From positions 1 through 38,890 of the forward strand of contig DILT01000009.1 in NCBI GenBank assembly GCA_002425185.1: 38,890 nt of DNA, in the 5' to 3' direction. How positions within the stretch are numbered: the stretch's first letter is position 1; the number at the start of each line of letters is the position of its first letter. The notes below the pieces were generated by a model. It was given only the letters and a program-made list of their open reading frames with translations. It was not told the DNA's origin and did no database searches. Made by a program: the position numbers and the translations under genes. Of this stretch, positions 32,106 through 38,890 are shown piece after piece. The DNA is from Flammeovirgaceae bacterium UBA5585. GTDB taxonomy: Bacteria > Bacteroidota > Bacteroidia > Cytophagales > Cyclobacteriaceae.

Positions 32106-33533
32106 CTAAAAATAGTAATCCAGCACCAGGCTCATATGGTGCATATCGACCTTATTATGATAGTACGAAGGTATTTCCTCAAGACCGCTAACCATGTTGC
32201 CTTTGTACAGATAAAGAAAATCGGCCTGAAGGCCTTGCAAAAAGCCACTGAATTTATACCGCATGCGCATGTTCATCTGGTAAAACGATGGCATGATATA
32301 TTTATTTAACCGGGCATCGGCAACAGATGGCAGCACAAACAAGCCAGCAGATGTTTGCAGCGACAGGTGCTTTTGTTTATCGAGTAGTCGGTTATTCTGG
32401 ATCATCATGGCATGCACATCGCCCATGCCTTCCATGCGCTCGCGTTGCATAAACGTGTAAAAGGATTCAACGCCCCACTCGCGCGGAAACAGAAAACGAC
32501 CATGTGTCGTTATTCGCGTATAGTTAATATTCCATTCTTCACTTGTAGTATTGTTCAACGCACTGGCGCGTAAACTAAAACTATGCGATTGTTCATCCTT
32601 ACTGATGTATTGCTTCTCTATTGAAAGCGTGTCTGAGTATAACGATTTTTGCCATGCATACTGAAGTCCGGCCATCCACGTTATGGATTGATTCCTTTTT
32701 CTGATTTCAAATTTTTGCAAAGCCATGTTGAACAAGTTATTGGCATGATAAGTCCACAACTGGTAGTTCACTCCTTTTACCGGAAGCAACTCTGCCTGGC
32801 CGATGAAAACATGTTTGGTTTTGATGTTACCGGCATAAGAAGCTTTATTGCCATTAACGGCTCTTCCCATTGGATACACTCCAACTGAGTTGCCCATACC
32901 ATACCAGTGTATAGTACCGCGTGGTGATGTTCTCCAAAGCCAACCGGCTTTAAATCTGAACTTTTCCCATTCATTCAATTCTGCCCATGCACCGTGCTGT
33001 AAGTTGGGTCGCATGCGACCATCTTGTAAATTAATTAGGGGAGTTTTTAGATGAAACTTACCCACTTGCAAGTAGGATTTATTTTTCTGAGAAATATAAT
33101 AGCGTAAGTAGAGGTCTTCAAGCCGGTCAAGGTCTTCGTGATTATCCGGATTGGTCACATCAAAAAGGGCTACTTCATACCGATTGAAAAAGGGTGCGGT
33201 GGGCCCAAGGTGTGAGGATGAAATGTTATAAATAATAAACCCCGACATGCCCACCTGAAAATTTTTGATTATCGGTGAGTAATAGCCAAGTCCTCCACCA
33301 ATTCCCCAGGCATAATAGTCAGGGTAATCGCGGTGATTAACTGTGCTCATGAAGAAATTACGCATGTGCCCCTCAAATGTGCCCAGTTTGTGCAGCACAT
33401 TGCATAGGCTATCATTCTCCACGCATTGCTGGTTAATAATTGCCCTACGGGCCGACCAACTGGGATCCTGATGCTGCGAATTTCCAGTCATAAAATTCAG
33501 CACGAACAGTACAAATACAAGCCAACGCATCAT
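32106..33533 (-). CDS. Outer-membrane beta-barrel protein of the tsdA operon
   Basis: 475 residues from the ATG at 33533 (the open frame reaches 33551). A signal peptide (MMRWLVFVLFVLNFMTGNSQ) is followed by many amphipathic, aromatic-rich strands (for example DLYLRYYISQKNKSYLQVGKFHLKTPLINLQDGRMRP, LQYAWQKSLYS). It ends with SLVLDYYF, a typical terminal strand with C-terminal Phe. I do not recognise the family with certainty; OprD-like porins of Bacteroidota are the closest in style. It starts 4 bases after the tsdA stop, so it may be the channel that lets thiosulfate or tetrathionate through the outer membrane; that role is inferred from position. Confidence 0.82.
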   Translation of the reverse strand: MMRWLVFVLFVLNFMTGNSQHQDPSWSARRAIINQQCVENDSLCNVLHKLGTFEGHMRNFFMSTVNHRDYPDYYAWGIGGGLGYYSPIIKNFQVGMSGFIIYNISSSHLGPTAPFFNRYEVALFDVTNPDNHEDLDRLEDLYLRYYISQKNKSYLQVGKFHLKTPLINLQDGRMRPNLQHGAWAELNEWEKFRFKAGWLWRTSPRGTIHWYGMGNSVGVYPMGRAVNGNKASYAGNIKTKHVFIGQAELLPVKGVNYQLWTYHANNLFNMALQKFEIRKRNQSITWMAGLQYAWQKSLYSDTLSIEKQYISKDEQSHSFSLRASALNNTTSEEWNINYTRITTHGRFLFPREWGVESFYTFMQRERMEGMGDVHAMMIQNNRLLDKQKHLSLQTSAGLFVLPSVADARLNKYIMPSFYQMNMRMRYKFSGFLQGLQADFLYLYKGNMVSGLEEIPSYYHNKVDMHHMSLVLDYYF

Positions 33534-33537
33534 TACA

Positions 33538-34608
33538 CTATTTTGAAGCAACCGCTTTGTTCAACATTTTTCGTTTTTCGACAATCGGTTTAAACGGACC
33601 GTACTTATGTTGCTCTTCTGCGAAGCCATCATGAAACGGGCCGAAAGGATGATCGACCGGTTTTTTAGAAATATCCGGCCAGTCTTTCGTAATATCTTTT
33701 GATGGATGTGCAAGTGAATTCACGTATGCCGCAACATCCCAGGCCTCCTCATCGGTAAGTTGAGGCTCACTATAAGAAGCACCTAACGGCATGTTTGCTT
33801 TTACGTATCCGGCAAAGCGCGAAAGCCGGTATAAGCCTGCACCTTCATTATAACTTTTTTCACCCCACAGAGGCGGGTAAATCCATGCTTTTCCTTCGGT
33901 ATTGAGAATTCCTTCACCACCAGCACCATGGCACACTACACATTTTTGCTCATAAATCATTTTGCCTTTTTCCGGGCTGGCTGCACGATCCATAAAAGCG
34001 AGTTCAACCAGTCCTGCTCCTTTTGGACTTTCACCTTTCGGAACATCCTTGCCCAACCAATTGATGTAGGCAACAATGGCTTTCATTTCTTTTGAATCAT
34101 TTGCTAAAGCATCACCATTGAGGCTACGTTCGAAACAATCGTTCACGCGTTTCTCAATAGTTTCTTCCGTGCCGGAACGAGGCCGATACTTGGGATACGT
34201 TGAAGCCACTGCGCTGTAATTATTACCGAAAGGTTTGGTGCCGGCATCAAGGTGACAGTTCTGGCAATTCATCCCATTGCTCATGGCTAAAACTTTCCCC
34301 CTTGGTCCCAGGTATTCAGACGTATGGGCAATAAGTTCTTTTCCATAACGAATAAGATCACCGTCTTCACCATGTGGAATAGACGACTCATCAGGTGCCT
34401 GCCATACATCCGGAATTACTGACACGTTAGTATTTGTTACTTGAGGCTTGCTGTTATTTCCTGATGAAGAGAACCACGCTGTTATCTCAGAAGCAAAAAA
34501 CAGTGAACCCGTCATGGCTACAATCAATGCCACCATTATAAAGATCAACGTCACAAACGTGTTCGTGATCTTAACAAGGGAGTCCGTTGAATTATCATGT
34601 AGCTTCAT
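33538..34608 (-). CDS. tsdA: Membrane-anchored diheme cytochrome c, TsdA-type thiosulfate dehydrogenase / tetrathionate reductase
   Basis: 356 residues. One N-terminal helix (about 17-40) anchors the protein in the inner membrane with two heme c domains outside. Heme sites are CQNCH (115-119) and CVVCH (223-227). Conserved TsdA stretches are NGMNCQNCHLDAGTKPFGNNYSA, RVNDCFERSLNG, YPPLWGEKSYNEGAGLYRLSRFAGYVK and NMPLGAS. C158 in the NDCFERS segment is placed like the unusual Cys ligand of heme 1 in Allochromatium TsdA. N272-M273 resembles the Asn-Met pair I recall for Campylobacter TsdA near heme 2. The enzyme couples two thiosulfates to tetrathionate, or the reverse, with electrons passing to cytochromes. 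The two YeeE/YedE genes are just upstream (22-base gap). Confidence 0.92.
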   Translation of the reverse strand: MKLHDNSTDSLVKITNTFVTLIFIMVALIVAMTGSLFFASEITAWFSSSGNNSKPQVTNTNVSVIPDVWQAPDESSIPHGEDGDLIRYGKELIAHTSEYLGPRGKVLAMSNGMNCQNCHLDAGTKPFGNNYSAVASTYPKYRPRSGTEETIEKRVNDCFERSLNGDALANDSKEMKAIVAYINWLGKDVPKGESPKGAGLVELAFMDRAASPEKGKMIYEQKCVVCHGAGGEGILNTEGKAWIYPPLWGEKSYNEGAGLYRLSRFAGYVKANMPLGASYSEPQLTDEEAWDVAAYVNSLAHPSKDITKDWPDISKKPVDHPFGPFHDGFAEEQHKYGPFKPIVEKRKMLNKAVASK

Positions 34609-34630
34609 AGCTGCCCCTTACAGTACTCTT

Positions 34631-35143
34631 CTAATGAGGAAGTTTGTCCCGCAATAATCCGTATACCCAGGTTCCGGCTATGGCACTCACCAGTGTTACC
34701 AGCACGACCAAGAAACCACTGCCAATTTGTGCAAACAACGGCCCCGGGCAAGCACCGGTAATAGCCCAACCTAACCCAAACATAGAAGCACCAATAATAT
34801 TACCCCAGTGAAAATCCTTTTTATGGAACACCACCTCTTCACCTTGCATGGTTCTGATCTTGAATTTCTTTATCAACCATACGGAAATCATACCCACCAC
34901 CACGGCTGTTCCGATAACGCCATACATGTGAAAGGAATGAAGCCGGAACATTTCCTGGATGCGGTACCAGGAAATAATTTCTGCCTTTACAAAAACGATT
35001 CCGAAAAGAATGCCCACGACTACATACTTAATGTTGGACACAATTGGTTGTTCACGTGTAAGCTGGTCATTAGGTGCTTCACATTCTATCGGATGCTCAA
35101 GCACCAGGGGATTGGTTACAAATTCTTCTGTTGTATTCTGCAT
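34631..35143 (-). CDS. YeeE/YedE (DUF6691-type) sulfur transporter half
   Basis: A 170-residue membrane protein with a polar N-terminal tail of about 37 residues and four to five helices. The motif GLGWAITGACPGPLFAQIGSG (C132) is the conserved Cys loop of the YeeE/YedE superfamily, where cysteines relay thiosulfate through the membrane. It is the second of two adjacent half-size proteins (19-base gap) that together correspond to one full-length transporter such as TsuA. The short tsdA intergenic gap places it in the same operon, so supply of thiosulfate or sulfane sulfur is the probable role. Confidence 0.88.
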   Translation of the reverse strand: MQNTTEEFVTNPLVLEHPIECEAPNDQLTREQPIVSNIKYVVVGILFGIVFVKAEIISWYRIQEMFRLHSFHMYGVIGTAVVVGMISVWLIKKFKIRTMQGEEVVFHKKDFHWGNIIGASMFGLGWAITGACPGPLFAQIGSGFLVVLVTLVSAIAGTWVYGLLRDKLPH

Positions 35144-35162
35144 AATCTTTTAGTGTCAGGTT

Positions 35163-35729
35163 TTAAAACAATTTCATTAACCACGGAAAAATGAGGTGGA
35201 CCATAGCAAAGCCACCGACCATAAAGCAACATGTAGCTACCAGTGAGGGCCATTGTAAGGTTGACAAACCCATGATGGAGTGTCCTGAGGTGCATCCACC
35301 GGCATAACGCGTTCCGAAGCCTACTAAAAATCCGCCCAGCACAAAAAATACAAGGCCTTTAAGGCTGAACAGATTCTCAAAACTGAAAATGGAAGCCGGC
35401 ATCAATTCATTATCCACTACCACATTCAATGCTTCCAGGTCTTTAACGGTTTGTGCCGATACCTGGATAGGATCAGGATTGCTCAAGAGTTGCGTAGCGA
35501 CTAATCCACCTAACAATACACCGCCTACAAAGAACAAATTCCACATTTCCCTTCGCCAGTTGTACTTAAAGAAAGGAATATTGGCAGGCAAACAGGCTGC
35601 GCAAATATGGCGCAGTGAAGAAGAGATGCCGAAGTGCTTGTTACCCAGTAGCAACAGGGCGGGAACAGTAAGACCGATAAGGGCTCCGGCAACATACCAG
35701 GGCCACGGTTGACGAATTAATTCTAGCAT
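35163..35729 (-). CDS. YeeE/YedE-family sulfur transporter half
   Basis: A 188-residue membrane protein and first gene of the operon yeeE - yeeE-like - tsdA - outer-membrane protein. It has about five helices. The signature VGFGTRYAGGCTSGHSIMGLS (C146) is the hallmark of YeeE/YedE (TsuA, PmpA) proteins, and a second pair of cysteines (HICAACLP, C43 and C46) lies in an early loop. It should combine with the next protein to form a thiosulfate or persulfide channel. The promoter has the island operator and a perfect TATTTTTG box. Confidence 0.9.
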   Translation of the reverse strand: MLELIRQPWPWYVAGALIGLTVPALLLLGNKHFGISSSLRHICAACLPANIPFFKYNWRREMWNLFFVGGVLLGGLVATQLLSNPDPIQVSAQTVKDLEALNVVVDNELMPASIFSFENLFSLKGLVFFVLGGFLVGFGTRYAGGCTSGHSIMGLSTLQWPSLVATCCFMVGGFAMVHLIFPWLMKLF

Positions 35730-35760
35730 AGGAAAAGTATAGTTTTTACCAAGTTAAACA

Positions 35761-35804
35761 CAAAAATAAAGGAGACATTACGGGGCGTCCGTAACTTTAG
35801 TAAC
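35761..35804 (-). promoter_or_regulatory. Sulfur-regulon operator and -7 box of the yeeE-tsdA operon
   Basis: The minus strand reads GTTACTAAAGTTAC (35804-35791), 22 bases, then TATTTTTG (35768-35761), a perfect TAnnTTTG box, 31 bases before the ATG. The spacing is identical to that at trxA and tauE. Confidence 0.72.
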
Positions 35805-35819
35805 AGTATCTTAAATAGT

Positions 35820-36614
35820 TTAGAAAAAGAGCTCTTTACCTAAAATATAAACACCCATAACCAGCACAAACCAACCAAACGCAGGTTTTAATTTTTCATT
35901 GGATATAAACCGGGTTAAATAACTTCCAATAAGAATGCCTACCATGGCAAACGCAGAAAACAGCAACATGAATTTATAATCAATTGTTAATTCGCTACCC
36001 AAATCACCGGTAAACCCAATTAACGATTTCAGCGCAATGATCAACAATGATGTTCCCACCGCTTGTTTCATCGGTAAACCGGCAAATAATACCAACGCAG
36101 GAATAATCAGAAAGCCGCCACCGGCACCCACCAGCCCGGTTACACCGCCCACCACAAGACCTTCAATAAAAATCAAGGGGAAATTATAAGTCTTTTCTTT
36201 CGCTTCTTCCTTTTGGTTTTTAGGTTTCCGGATCATCGACACAGAGGCCAACAGCATAAGTATGGCGAATAAAACCATAACAAAAACACCTTTGGTGAAC
36301 TCAAAACCTCCCACCGTAAATAATGAATCAGGAATAATGGGCACAATAAATTTTCGAACGGCATAAACGCCTGCAATAGAGGGTAGTCCAAAGATGAGCG
36401 CTGTTTTTAAATCAACATTTCCTTTTCTGAAATGACTAACCGAACCTACAGCGCTGGTTAAGCCTACAACAAAAAGCGAGTAAGAGGTCGCTAAGACCGG
36501 ATCTTCCCTAAAAAGATAAACCAGTATGGGAACCGTAAGTATTGAACCACCCCCACCAATTAACCCTAACGTAAGCCCCATTACAATTGAAGCAGCATAT
36601 CCCAGAATTTCCAT
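35820..36614 (-). CDS. TauE/SafE-family sulfite exporter
   Basis: A 264-residue inner-membrane protein with about eight helices in two related halves. IVMGLTLGLIGGGGSILTVPILVYLF and GLVVGGVTGLVGAGGGFLIIPALVLFAGLPMKQAVGTSLLIIALKS are the two signature glycine-rich segments of TauE/SafE (DUF81). Members export sulfite, sulfoacetate or related anions, or take up sulfur compounds. With a sulfite-producing persulfide dioxygenase in the same island, sulfite detoxification is the simplest reading. It has its own promoter with the shared operator. Confidence 0.92.
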   Translation of the reverse strand: MEILGYAASIVMGLTLGLIGGGGSILTVPILVYLFREDPVLATSYSLFVVGLTSAVGSVSHFRKGNVDLKTALIFGLPSIAGVYAVRKFIVPIIPDSLFTVGGFEFTKGVFVMVLFAILMLLASVSMIRKPKNQKEEAKEKTYNFPLIFIEGLVVGGVTGLVGAGGGFLIIPALVLFAGLPMKQAVGTSLLIIALKSLIGFTGDLGSELTIDYKFMLLFSAFAMVGILIGSYLTRFISNEKLKPAFGWFVLVMGVYILGKELFF

Positions 36615-36639
36615 TCGTCAGTGAACTTTTAAATTTCGG

Positions 36640-36683
36640 CAAAGGTAGATTTCCATAGAGCCTGAATCGGTAACAAAAGTCAC
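36640..36683 (-). promoter_or_regulatory. Sulfur-regulon operator and -7 box of tauE
   Basis: The plus strand reads GTAACAAAAGTCAC at 36670-36683; on the minus strand TACCTTTG, a perfect TAnnTTTG box, lies at 36647-36640, exactly 22 bases from the operator and 25 bases before the ATG. The site is only 24 bases past the histidine kinase stop. Confidence 0.72.
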
Positions 36684-36706
36684 GCAGGATTAAGGACGTA
36701 AGGTAT

Positions 36707-38704
36707 TCAATCGATTTTATGAAGTGAAAAGTAAAACACAGATCCCTTTCCTTCTTCACTTTCAACCCAAAGCTTGCCACCATTTTTTTCTACGAAATCT
36801 TTACACAAAATTAATCCCAGGCCCGTTCCCTTTTCATTGGCCGTTCCGGGCGTTGAGTGTTTCGAATCTAACCGGAATAGTTTTGCCACTACTGCCTGGC
36901 TCATACCTACTCCGGTATCGGCTACCGAAACAATAACCTCATTATCCTTTTGTTCGGCACCTAGTTTAATAACTCCATGAGCAGGTGTAAACTTAATGGC
37001 ATTGGAGATAAGGTTACGAACCACTGTGGTGATGGATTGCTGGTTTGCCCTGACCTGAATCGGATTATTCTGTTCGTGCAGAATGGTAATTTCTTTTGCC
37101 GCTGCCTGTGTTTGTAACAAATCTTTATTCTGTCCCAATACCGCTACAATATCAAATGACTCGGGGTTGAAATCAATGTTACCGGTTTGCGAACGCGCCC
37201 ATTCCAACAAATTATTAAGCAGTGTAAACAGGTTTTTGAGTGATTTGTCCAGATCCCTGGCAACGGTTTGGATATCCTCCTTACTTAAGGCCTCAAAATG
37301 ATTAATCAGCAAATTTGAAAAGGAAGTCAGCGAGTTCAGTGGACCTTTAATATCATGCCCGATGATAGAAAAGAATTTGTCTTTAGTAGCATTCAACTGC
37401 TGAAGTTGAACATTCTGCCGTTCGATCGTTTCGTTGATTTGTTTTAGTTGGTGGTTCGATCTGCGCTTTAACAAATACAGATACAGCGTTAACATGATGA
37501 TTACAAAACCCAACCCGATGAGCAGGTACAGGTATTGCTGAATGCGCTGCTGCTCGGCCAACTCGCGTTCGCGATCGCGCTTTACCAACTCCAGTTTTTC
37601 TATCTCCTGTTCCTTTTTTACCAGCGCATAAAGACTTTGAGCCTCCAGTAGTTTCTGGTCATTTTCTTCCTTGGCCATAAATTCATTCATCGCCAGAAAA
37701 AGCTCGCGGTACGTTAAAGCCCGTTTGTAATCACCTAACGCTTTACAGGTTAGGCTCAGGTAATCATAACTGGTGCGCAACGCATCTTTTGTTTGAGATG
37801 ACTGTGCCGACTGCAAGGCCAACTCAAAATTGGGTAACGCCTGCTTATAATTCTTTTGACGGTAATAAAATAAACCCAGGTTGTTGTATGCCTCTGCAAT
37901 TCCCTTTTTATAGTCTGCCAACTGAAAAACCTCCAATGCAGCTTTGTAGTTGGCCAGGGCCCGCTCCGCGTTATTCATGAGCTCATAAACAGCTCCGATT
38001 TCATTTAACAATACACCTTCACCAATTCGCTCACGGTGCTTACGTCTTACTGCCAGTGCCTGTTTAAAATAATCAAGCGCATTCGAATAGCTCTTTTGCA
38101 AAACATACAATTGTGCCATGTTAAACAATGCCTCAGCCTCAAAATCGGGTTGTTGCAACTGATCCTTCAGGCTCAACACCTCTTCAAAGCGCTCAAAGGC
38201 TTCTTCTGGCTGATCAGCGGCAGCATAAGCCTTACCCAACGCATTTAATACCAAGGCCAGGTTATCGGGTTGTTTTATGCTCAGGCTTACATCGTGCGCA
38301 CGCTCTAAAAATTGCAGGCTCTTTTCTATGTTTCCGGTTTCATTAAAAACGTGTGCAATAGAAAGGTAGGCGTAGACCTGCCCATTCAACAGGGCTGCAG
38401 AATCGGCCAGGCTCAACGCCTTCAAAAACAAATCCATAGCCTCTTCGTACTTATAGGCCCGTGTTGCTTGTGTCATTCCCATTTCCAGCAGCAAAAAAAC
38501 GCGGGCCGAGTCATCCTGAATTTCCAGCGCTGCGAGCAAATTATCCTGCTTTCTTTTTAAAACTCCTTCGATCGACTCACTATCACCTGGTGCTAAGAGG
38601 TTCCGGTACCAGGTTGTTAAAGGTGTAGTTTCCTGTGCACTGACTGATATTGAGAAGAACCCAACACACCCTGCAATCAGAAACTGCCCTAGTAAAGACC
38701 TCAT
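36707..38704 (-). CDS. TPR-containing sensor histidine kinase
   Basis: 665 residues from the ATG at 38704 (a TTG one codon earlier is also in frame). A signal peptide (ending VSAQ) precedes a sensor region of several tetratricopeptide repeats (about 60-350, for example AEALFNMAQLYVLQKSYSNALDYFKQALAV), then a short coiled coil, one membrane helix (about 390-415) and a second coiled coil. The kinase core has the H-box FFSIIGHDIKGPLNSL (H450), the N-box LISNAIKFTP, G1 VADTGVGMS and G2 GTGLGLILCKDF. TPR-sensor kinases of this layout are common in Bacteroidota. No response regulator lies beside it. The ligand is unknown; the sulfur island next door is a possible but unproven target. Confidence 0.92.
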   Translation of the reverse strand: MRSLLGQFLIAGCVGFFSISVSAQETTPLTTWYRNLLAPGDSESIEGVLKRKQDNLLAALEIQDDSARVFLLLEMGMTQATRAYKYEEAMDLFLKALSLADSAALLNGQVYAYLSIAHVFNETGNIEKSLQFLERAHDVSLSIKQPDNLALVLNALGKAYAAADQPEEAFERFEEVLSLKDQLQQPDFEAEALFNMAQLYVLQKSYSNALDYFKQALAVRRKHRERIGEGVLLNEIGAVYELMNNAERALANYKAALEVFQLADYKKGIAEAYNNLGLFYYRQKNYKQALPNFELALQSAQSSQTKDALRTSYDYLSLTCKALGDYKRALTYRELFLAMNEFMAKEENDQKLLEAQSLYALVKKEQEIEKLELVKRDRERELAEQQRIQQYLYLLIGLGFVIIMLTLYLYLLKRRSNHQLKQINETIERQNVQLQQLNATKDKFFSIIGHDIKGPLNSLTSFSNLLINHFEALSKEDIQTVARDLDKSLKNLFTLLNNLLEWARSQTGNIDFNPESFDIVAVLGQNKDLLQTQAAAKEITILHEQNNPIQVRANQQSITTVVRNLISNAIKFTPAHGVIKLGAEQKDNEVIVSVADTGVGMSQAVVAKLFRLDSKHSTPGTANEKGTGLGLILCKDFVEKNGGKLWVESEEGKGSVFYFSLHKID

Positions 38705-38814
38705 CAATCAAGAATTTTACTTAAAATCGTCAAAAGTTACGAAAGTGCAGCGATTGAGTATGGTTGCAATTCTGCTTGTTTGGAACTAACCGATAAACAA
38801 GAGGTATCAGGCGA

Positions 38815-38849
38815 TAAAAAGAAAAGCCTGATGAAACTTCATCAGGCTT
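38815..38849 (-). terminator. Intrinsic terminator of the tRNA transcript
   Basis: Hairpin arms AAGCCTGATGAA (38824-38835) and TTCATCAGGCTT (38838-38849). Read on the minus strand it is followed by TTTTCTTTTT. It lies directly downstream of the partial tRNA. Confidence 0.88.
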
Positions 38850-38851
38850 AG

Positions 38852-38890
38852 TGATCCCGCTGGGACTCGAACCCAGGACCCATACATTAA
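38852..38890 (-). tRNA. tRNA 3' part, probably tRNA-Lys (TTT), cut by window edge
   Basis: Visible on the minus strand are the end of the anticodon loop (TTAA), the 3' anticodon stem TGTATG, T-arm CTGGG-TTCGAGT-CCCAG, acceptor strand CGGGATC and discriminator A. The acceptor strand implies a 5' end GATCCCG, as in Bacteroidota tRNA-Lys. The anticodon itself is not fully inside the window. Confidence 0.75.

Noticed and set aside
38736..38749. GTTACGAAAGTGCA upstream of the histidine kinase as another copy of the sulfur operator
   Set aside because: The second half-site is poor, there is no TAnnTTTG box 22 bases downstream, and it is only 29 bases before the start codon.
1..38890. CRISPR arrays, insertion sequences or integrase genes
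   Set aside because: I saw no regularly spaced direct repeats and no transposase or integrase motifs in any frame.

Overview
The window looks like a chromosomal segment of a Bacteroidota bacterium, most likely of the Cytophagales type. The evidence is a PorP/SprF protein next to a protein with a type IX secretion (type B) C-terminal domain, several Bacteroidota-typical envelope proteins, TAnnTTTG-like -7 promoter boxes, start codons without Shine-Dalgarno sequences, and degenerate intergenic repeats common in this phylum. I see no phage, transposase, CRISPR array or replication origin.

Left part (1-14.4 kb): housekeeping and envelope genes. A minus-strand block holds an MFS transporter, a carboxypeptidase-regulatory/TlpA-thioredoxin fusion and prfB. 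The prfB reading frame is complete only if the classical +1 programmed frameshift is used (start at 4058, in-frame TGA at 3996-3998). Then come a DMT exporter, ilvE with a translationally coupled flavin-binding protein, two secreted proteins, an Rrf2-regulated HlyD/FtsX/ABC efflux operon, tRNA-Thr, a crcB/DUF190 pair, and two tRNA-Leu genes with a tRNA fragment between them.

Middle (14.6-26.4 kb): a three-gene surface operon encodes a 1433-residue tail-fibre-like protein with a C-terminal S74 chaperone, a type B CTD protein and a PorP/SprF protein with a very basic tail. It is followed by an exported WD40-caspase fusion with a palindrome over its probable promoter, and by an exported subtilisin-like protease.

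Right part (26.5-36.6 kb): a sulfur-oxidation island, all on the minus strand. It encodes a persulfide dioxygenase-rhodanese, thioredoxin, LysE-type exporter, Tat-exported SoxB-like hydrolase, rhodanese lipoprotein, exported DsrE protein, outer-membrane channel-like protein, membrane-anchored diheme TsdA, two YeeE/YedE half-transporters and a TauE/SafE exporter. No SoxXA, SoxYZ or SoxCD is present. The plausible logic is uptake of thiosulfate or sulfane sulfur, oxidation in periplasm and cytoplasm, and sulfite export.

The most striking observation is a shared operator (consensus GTAAC-nAAA-GTTAC, readable as a Crp-like TGTnA-N6-TnAC site) in front of four transcription units of this island: thioredoxin, dsrE, yeeE and tauE. 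In three of them a perfect TAnnTTTG box lies exactly 22 nt downstream of the operator; in the fourth a degenerate box lies at the same position. This suggests a dedicated sulfur regulon driven by a Crp/Fnr-type activator that is not encoded in the window. The window ends with a TPR sensor histidine kinase, a terminator and the 3' part of a tRNA, probably tRNA-Lys.
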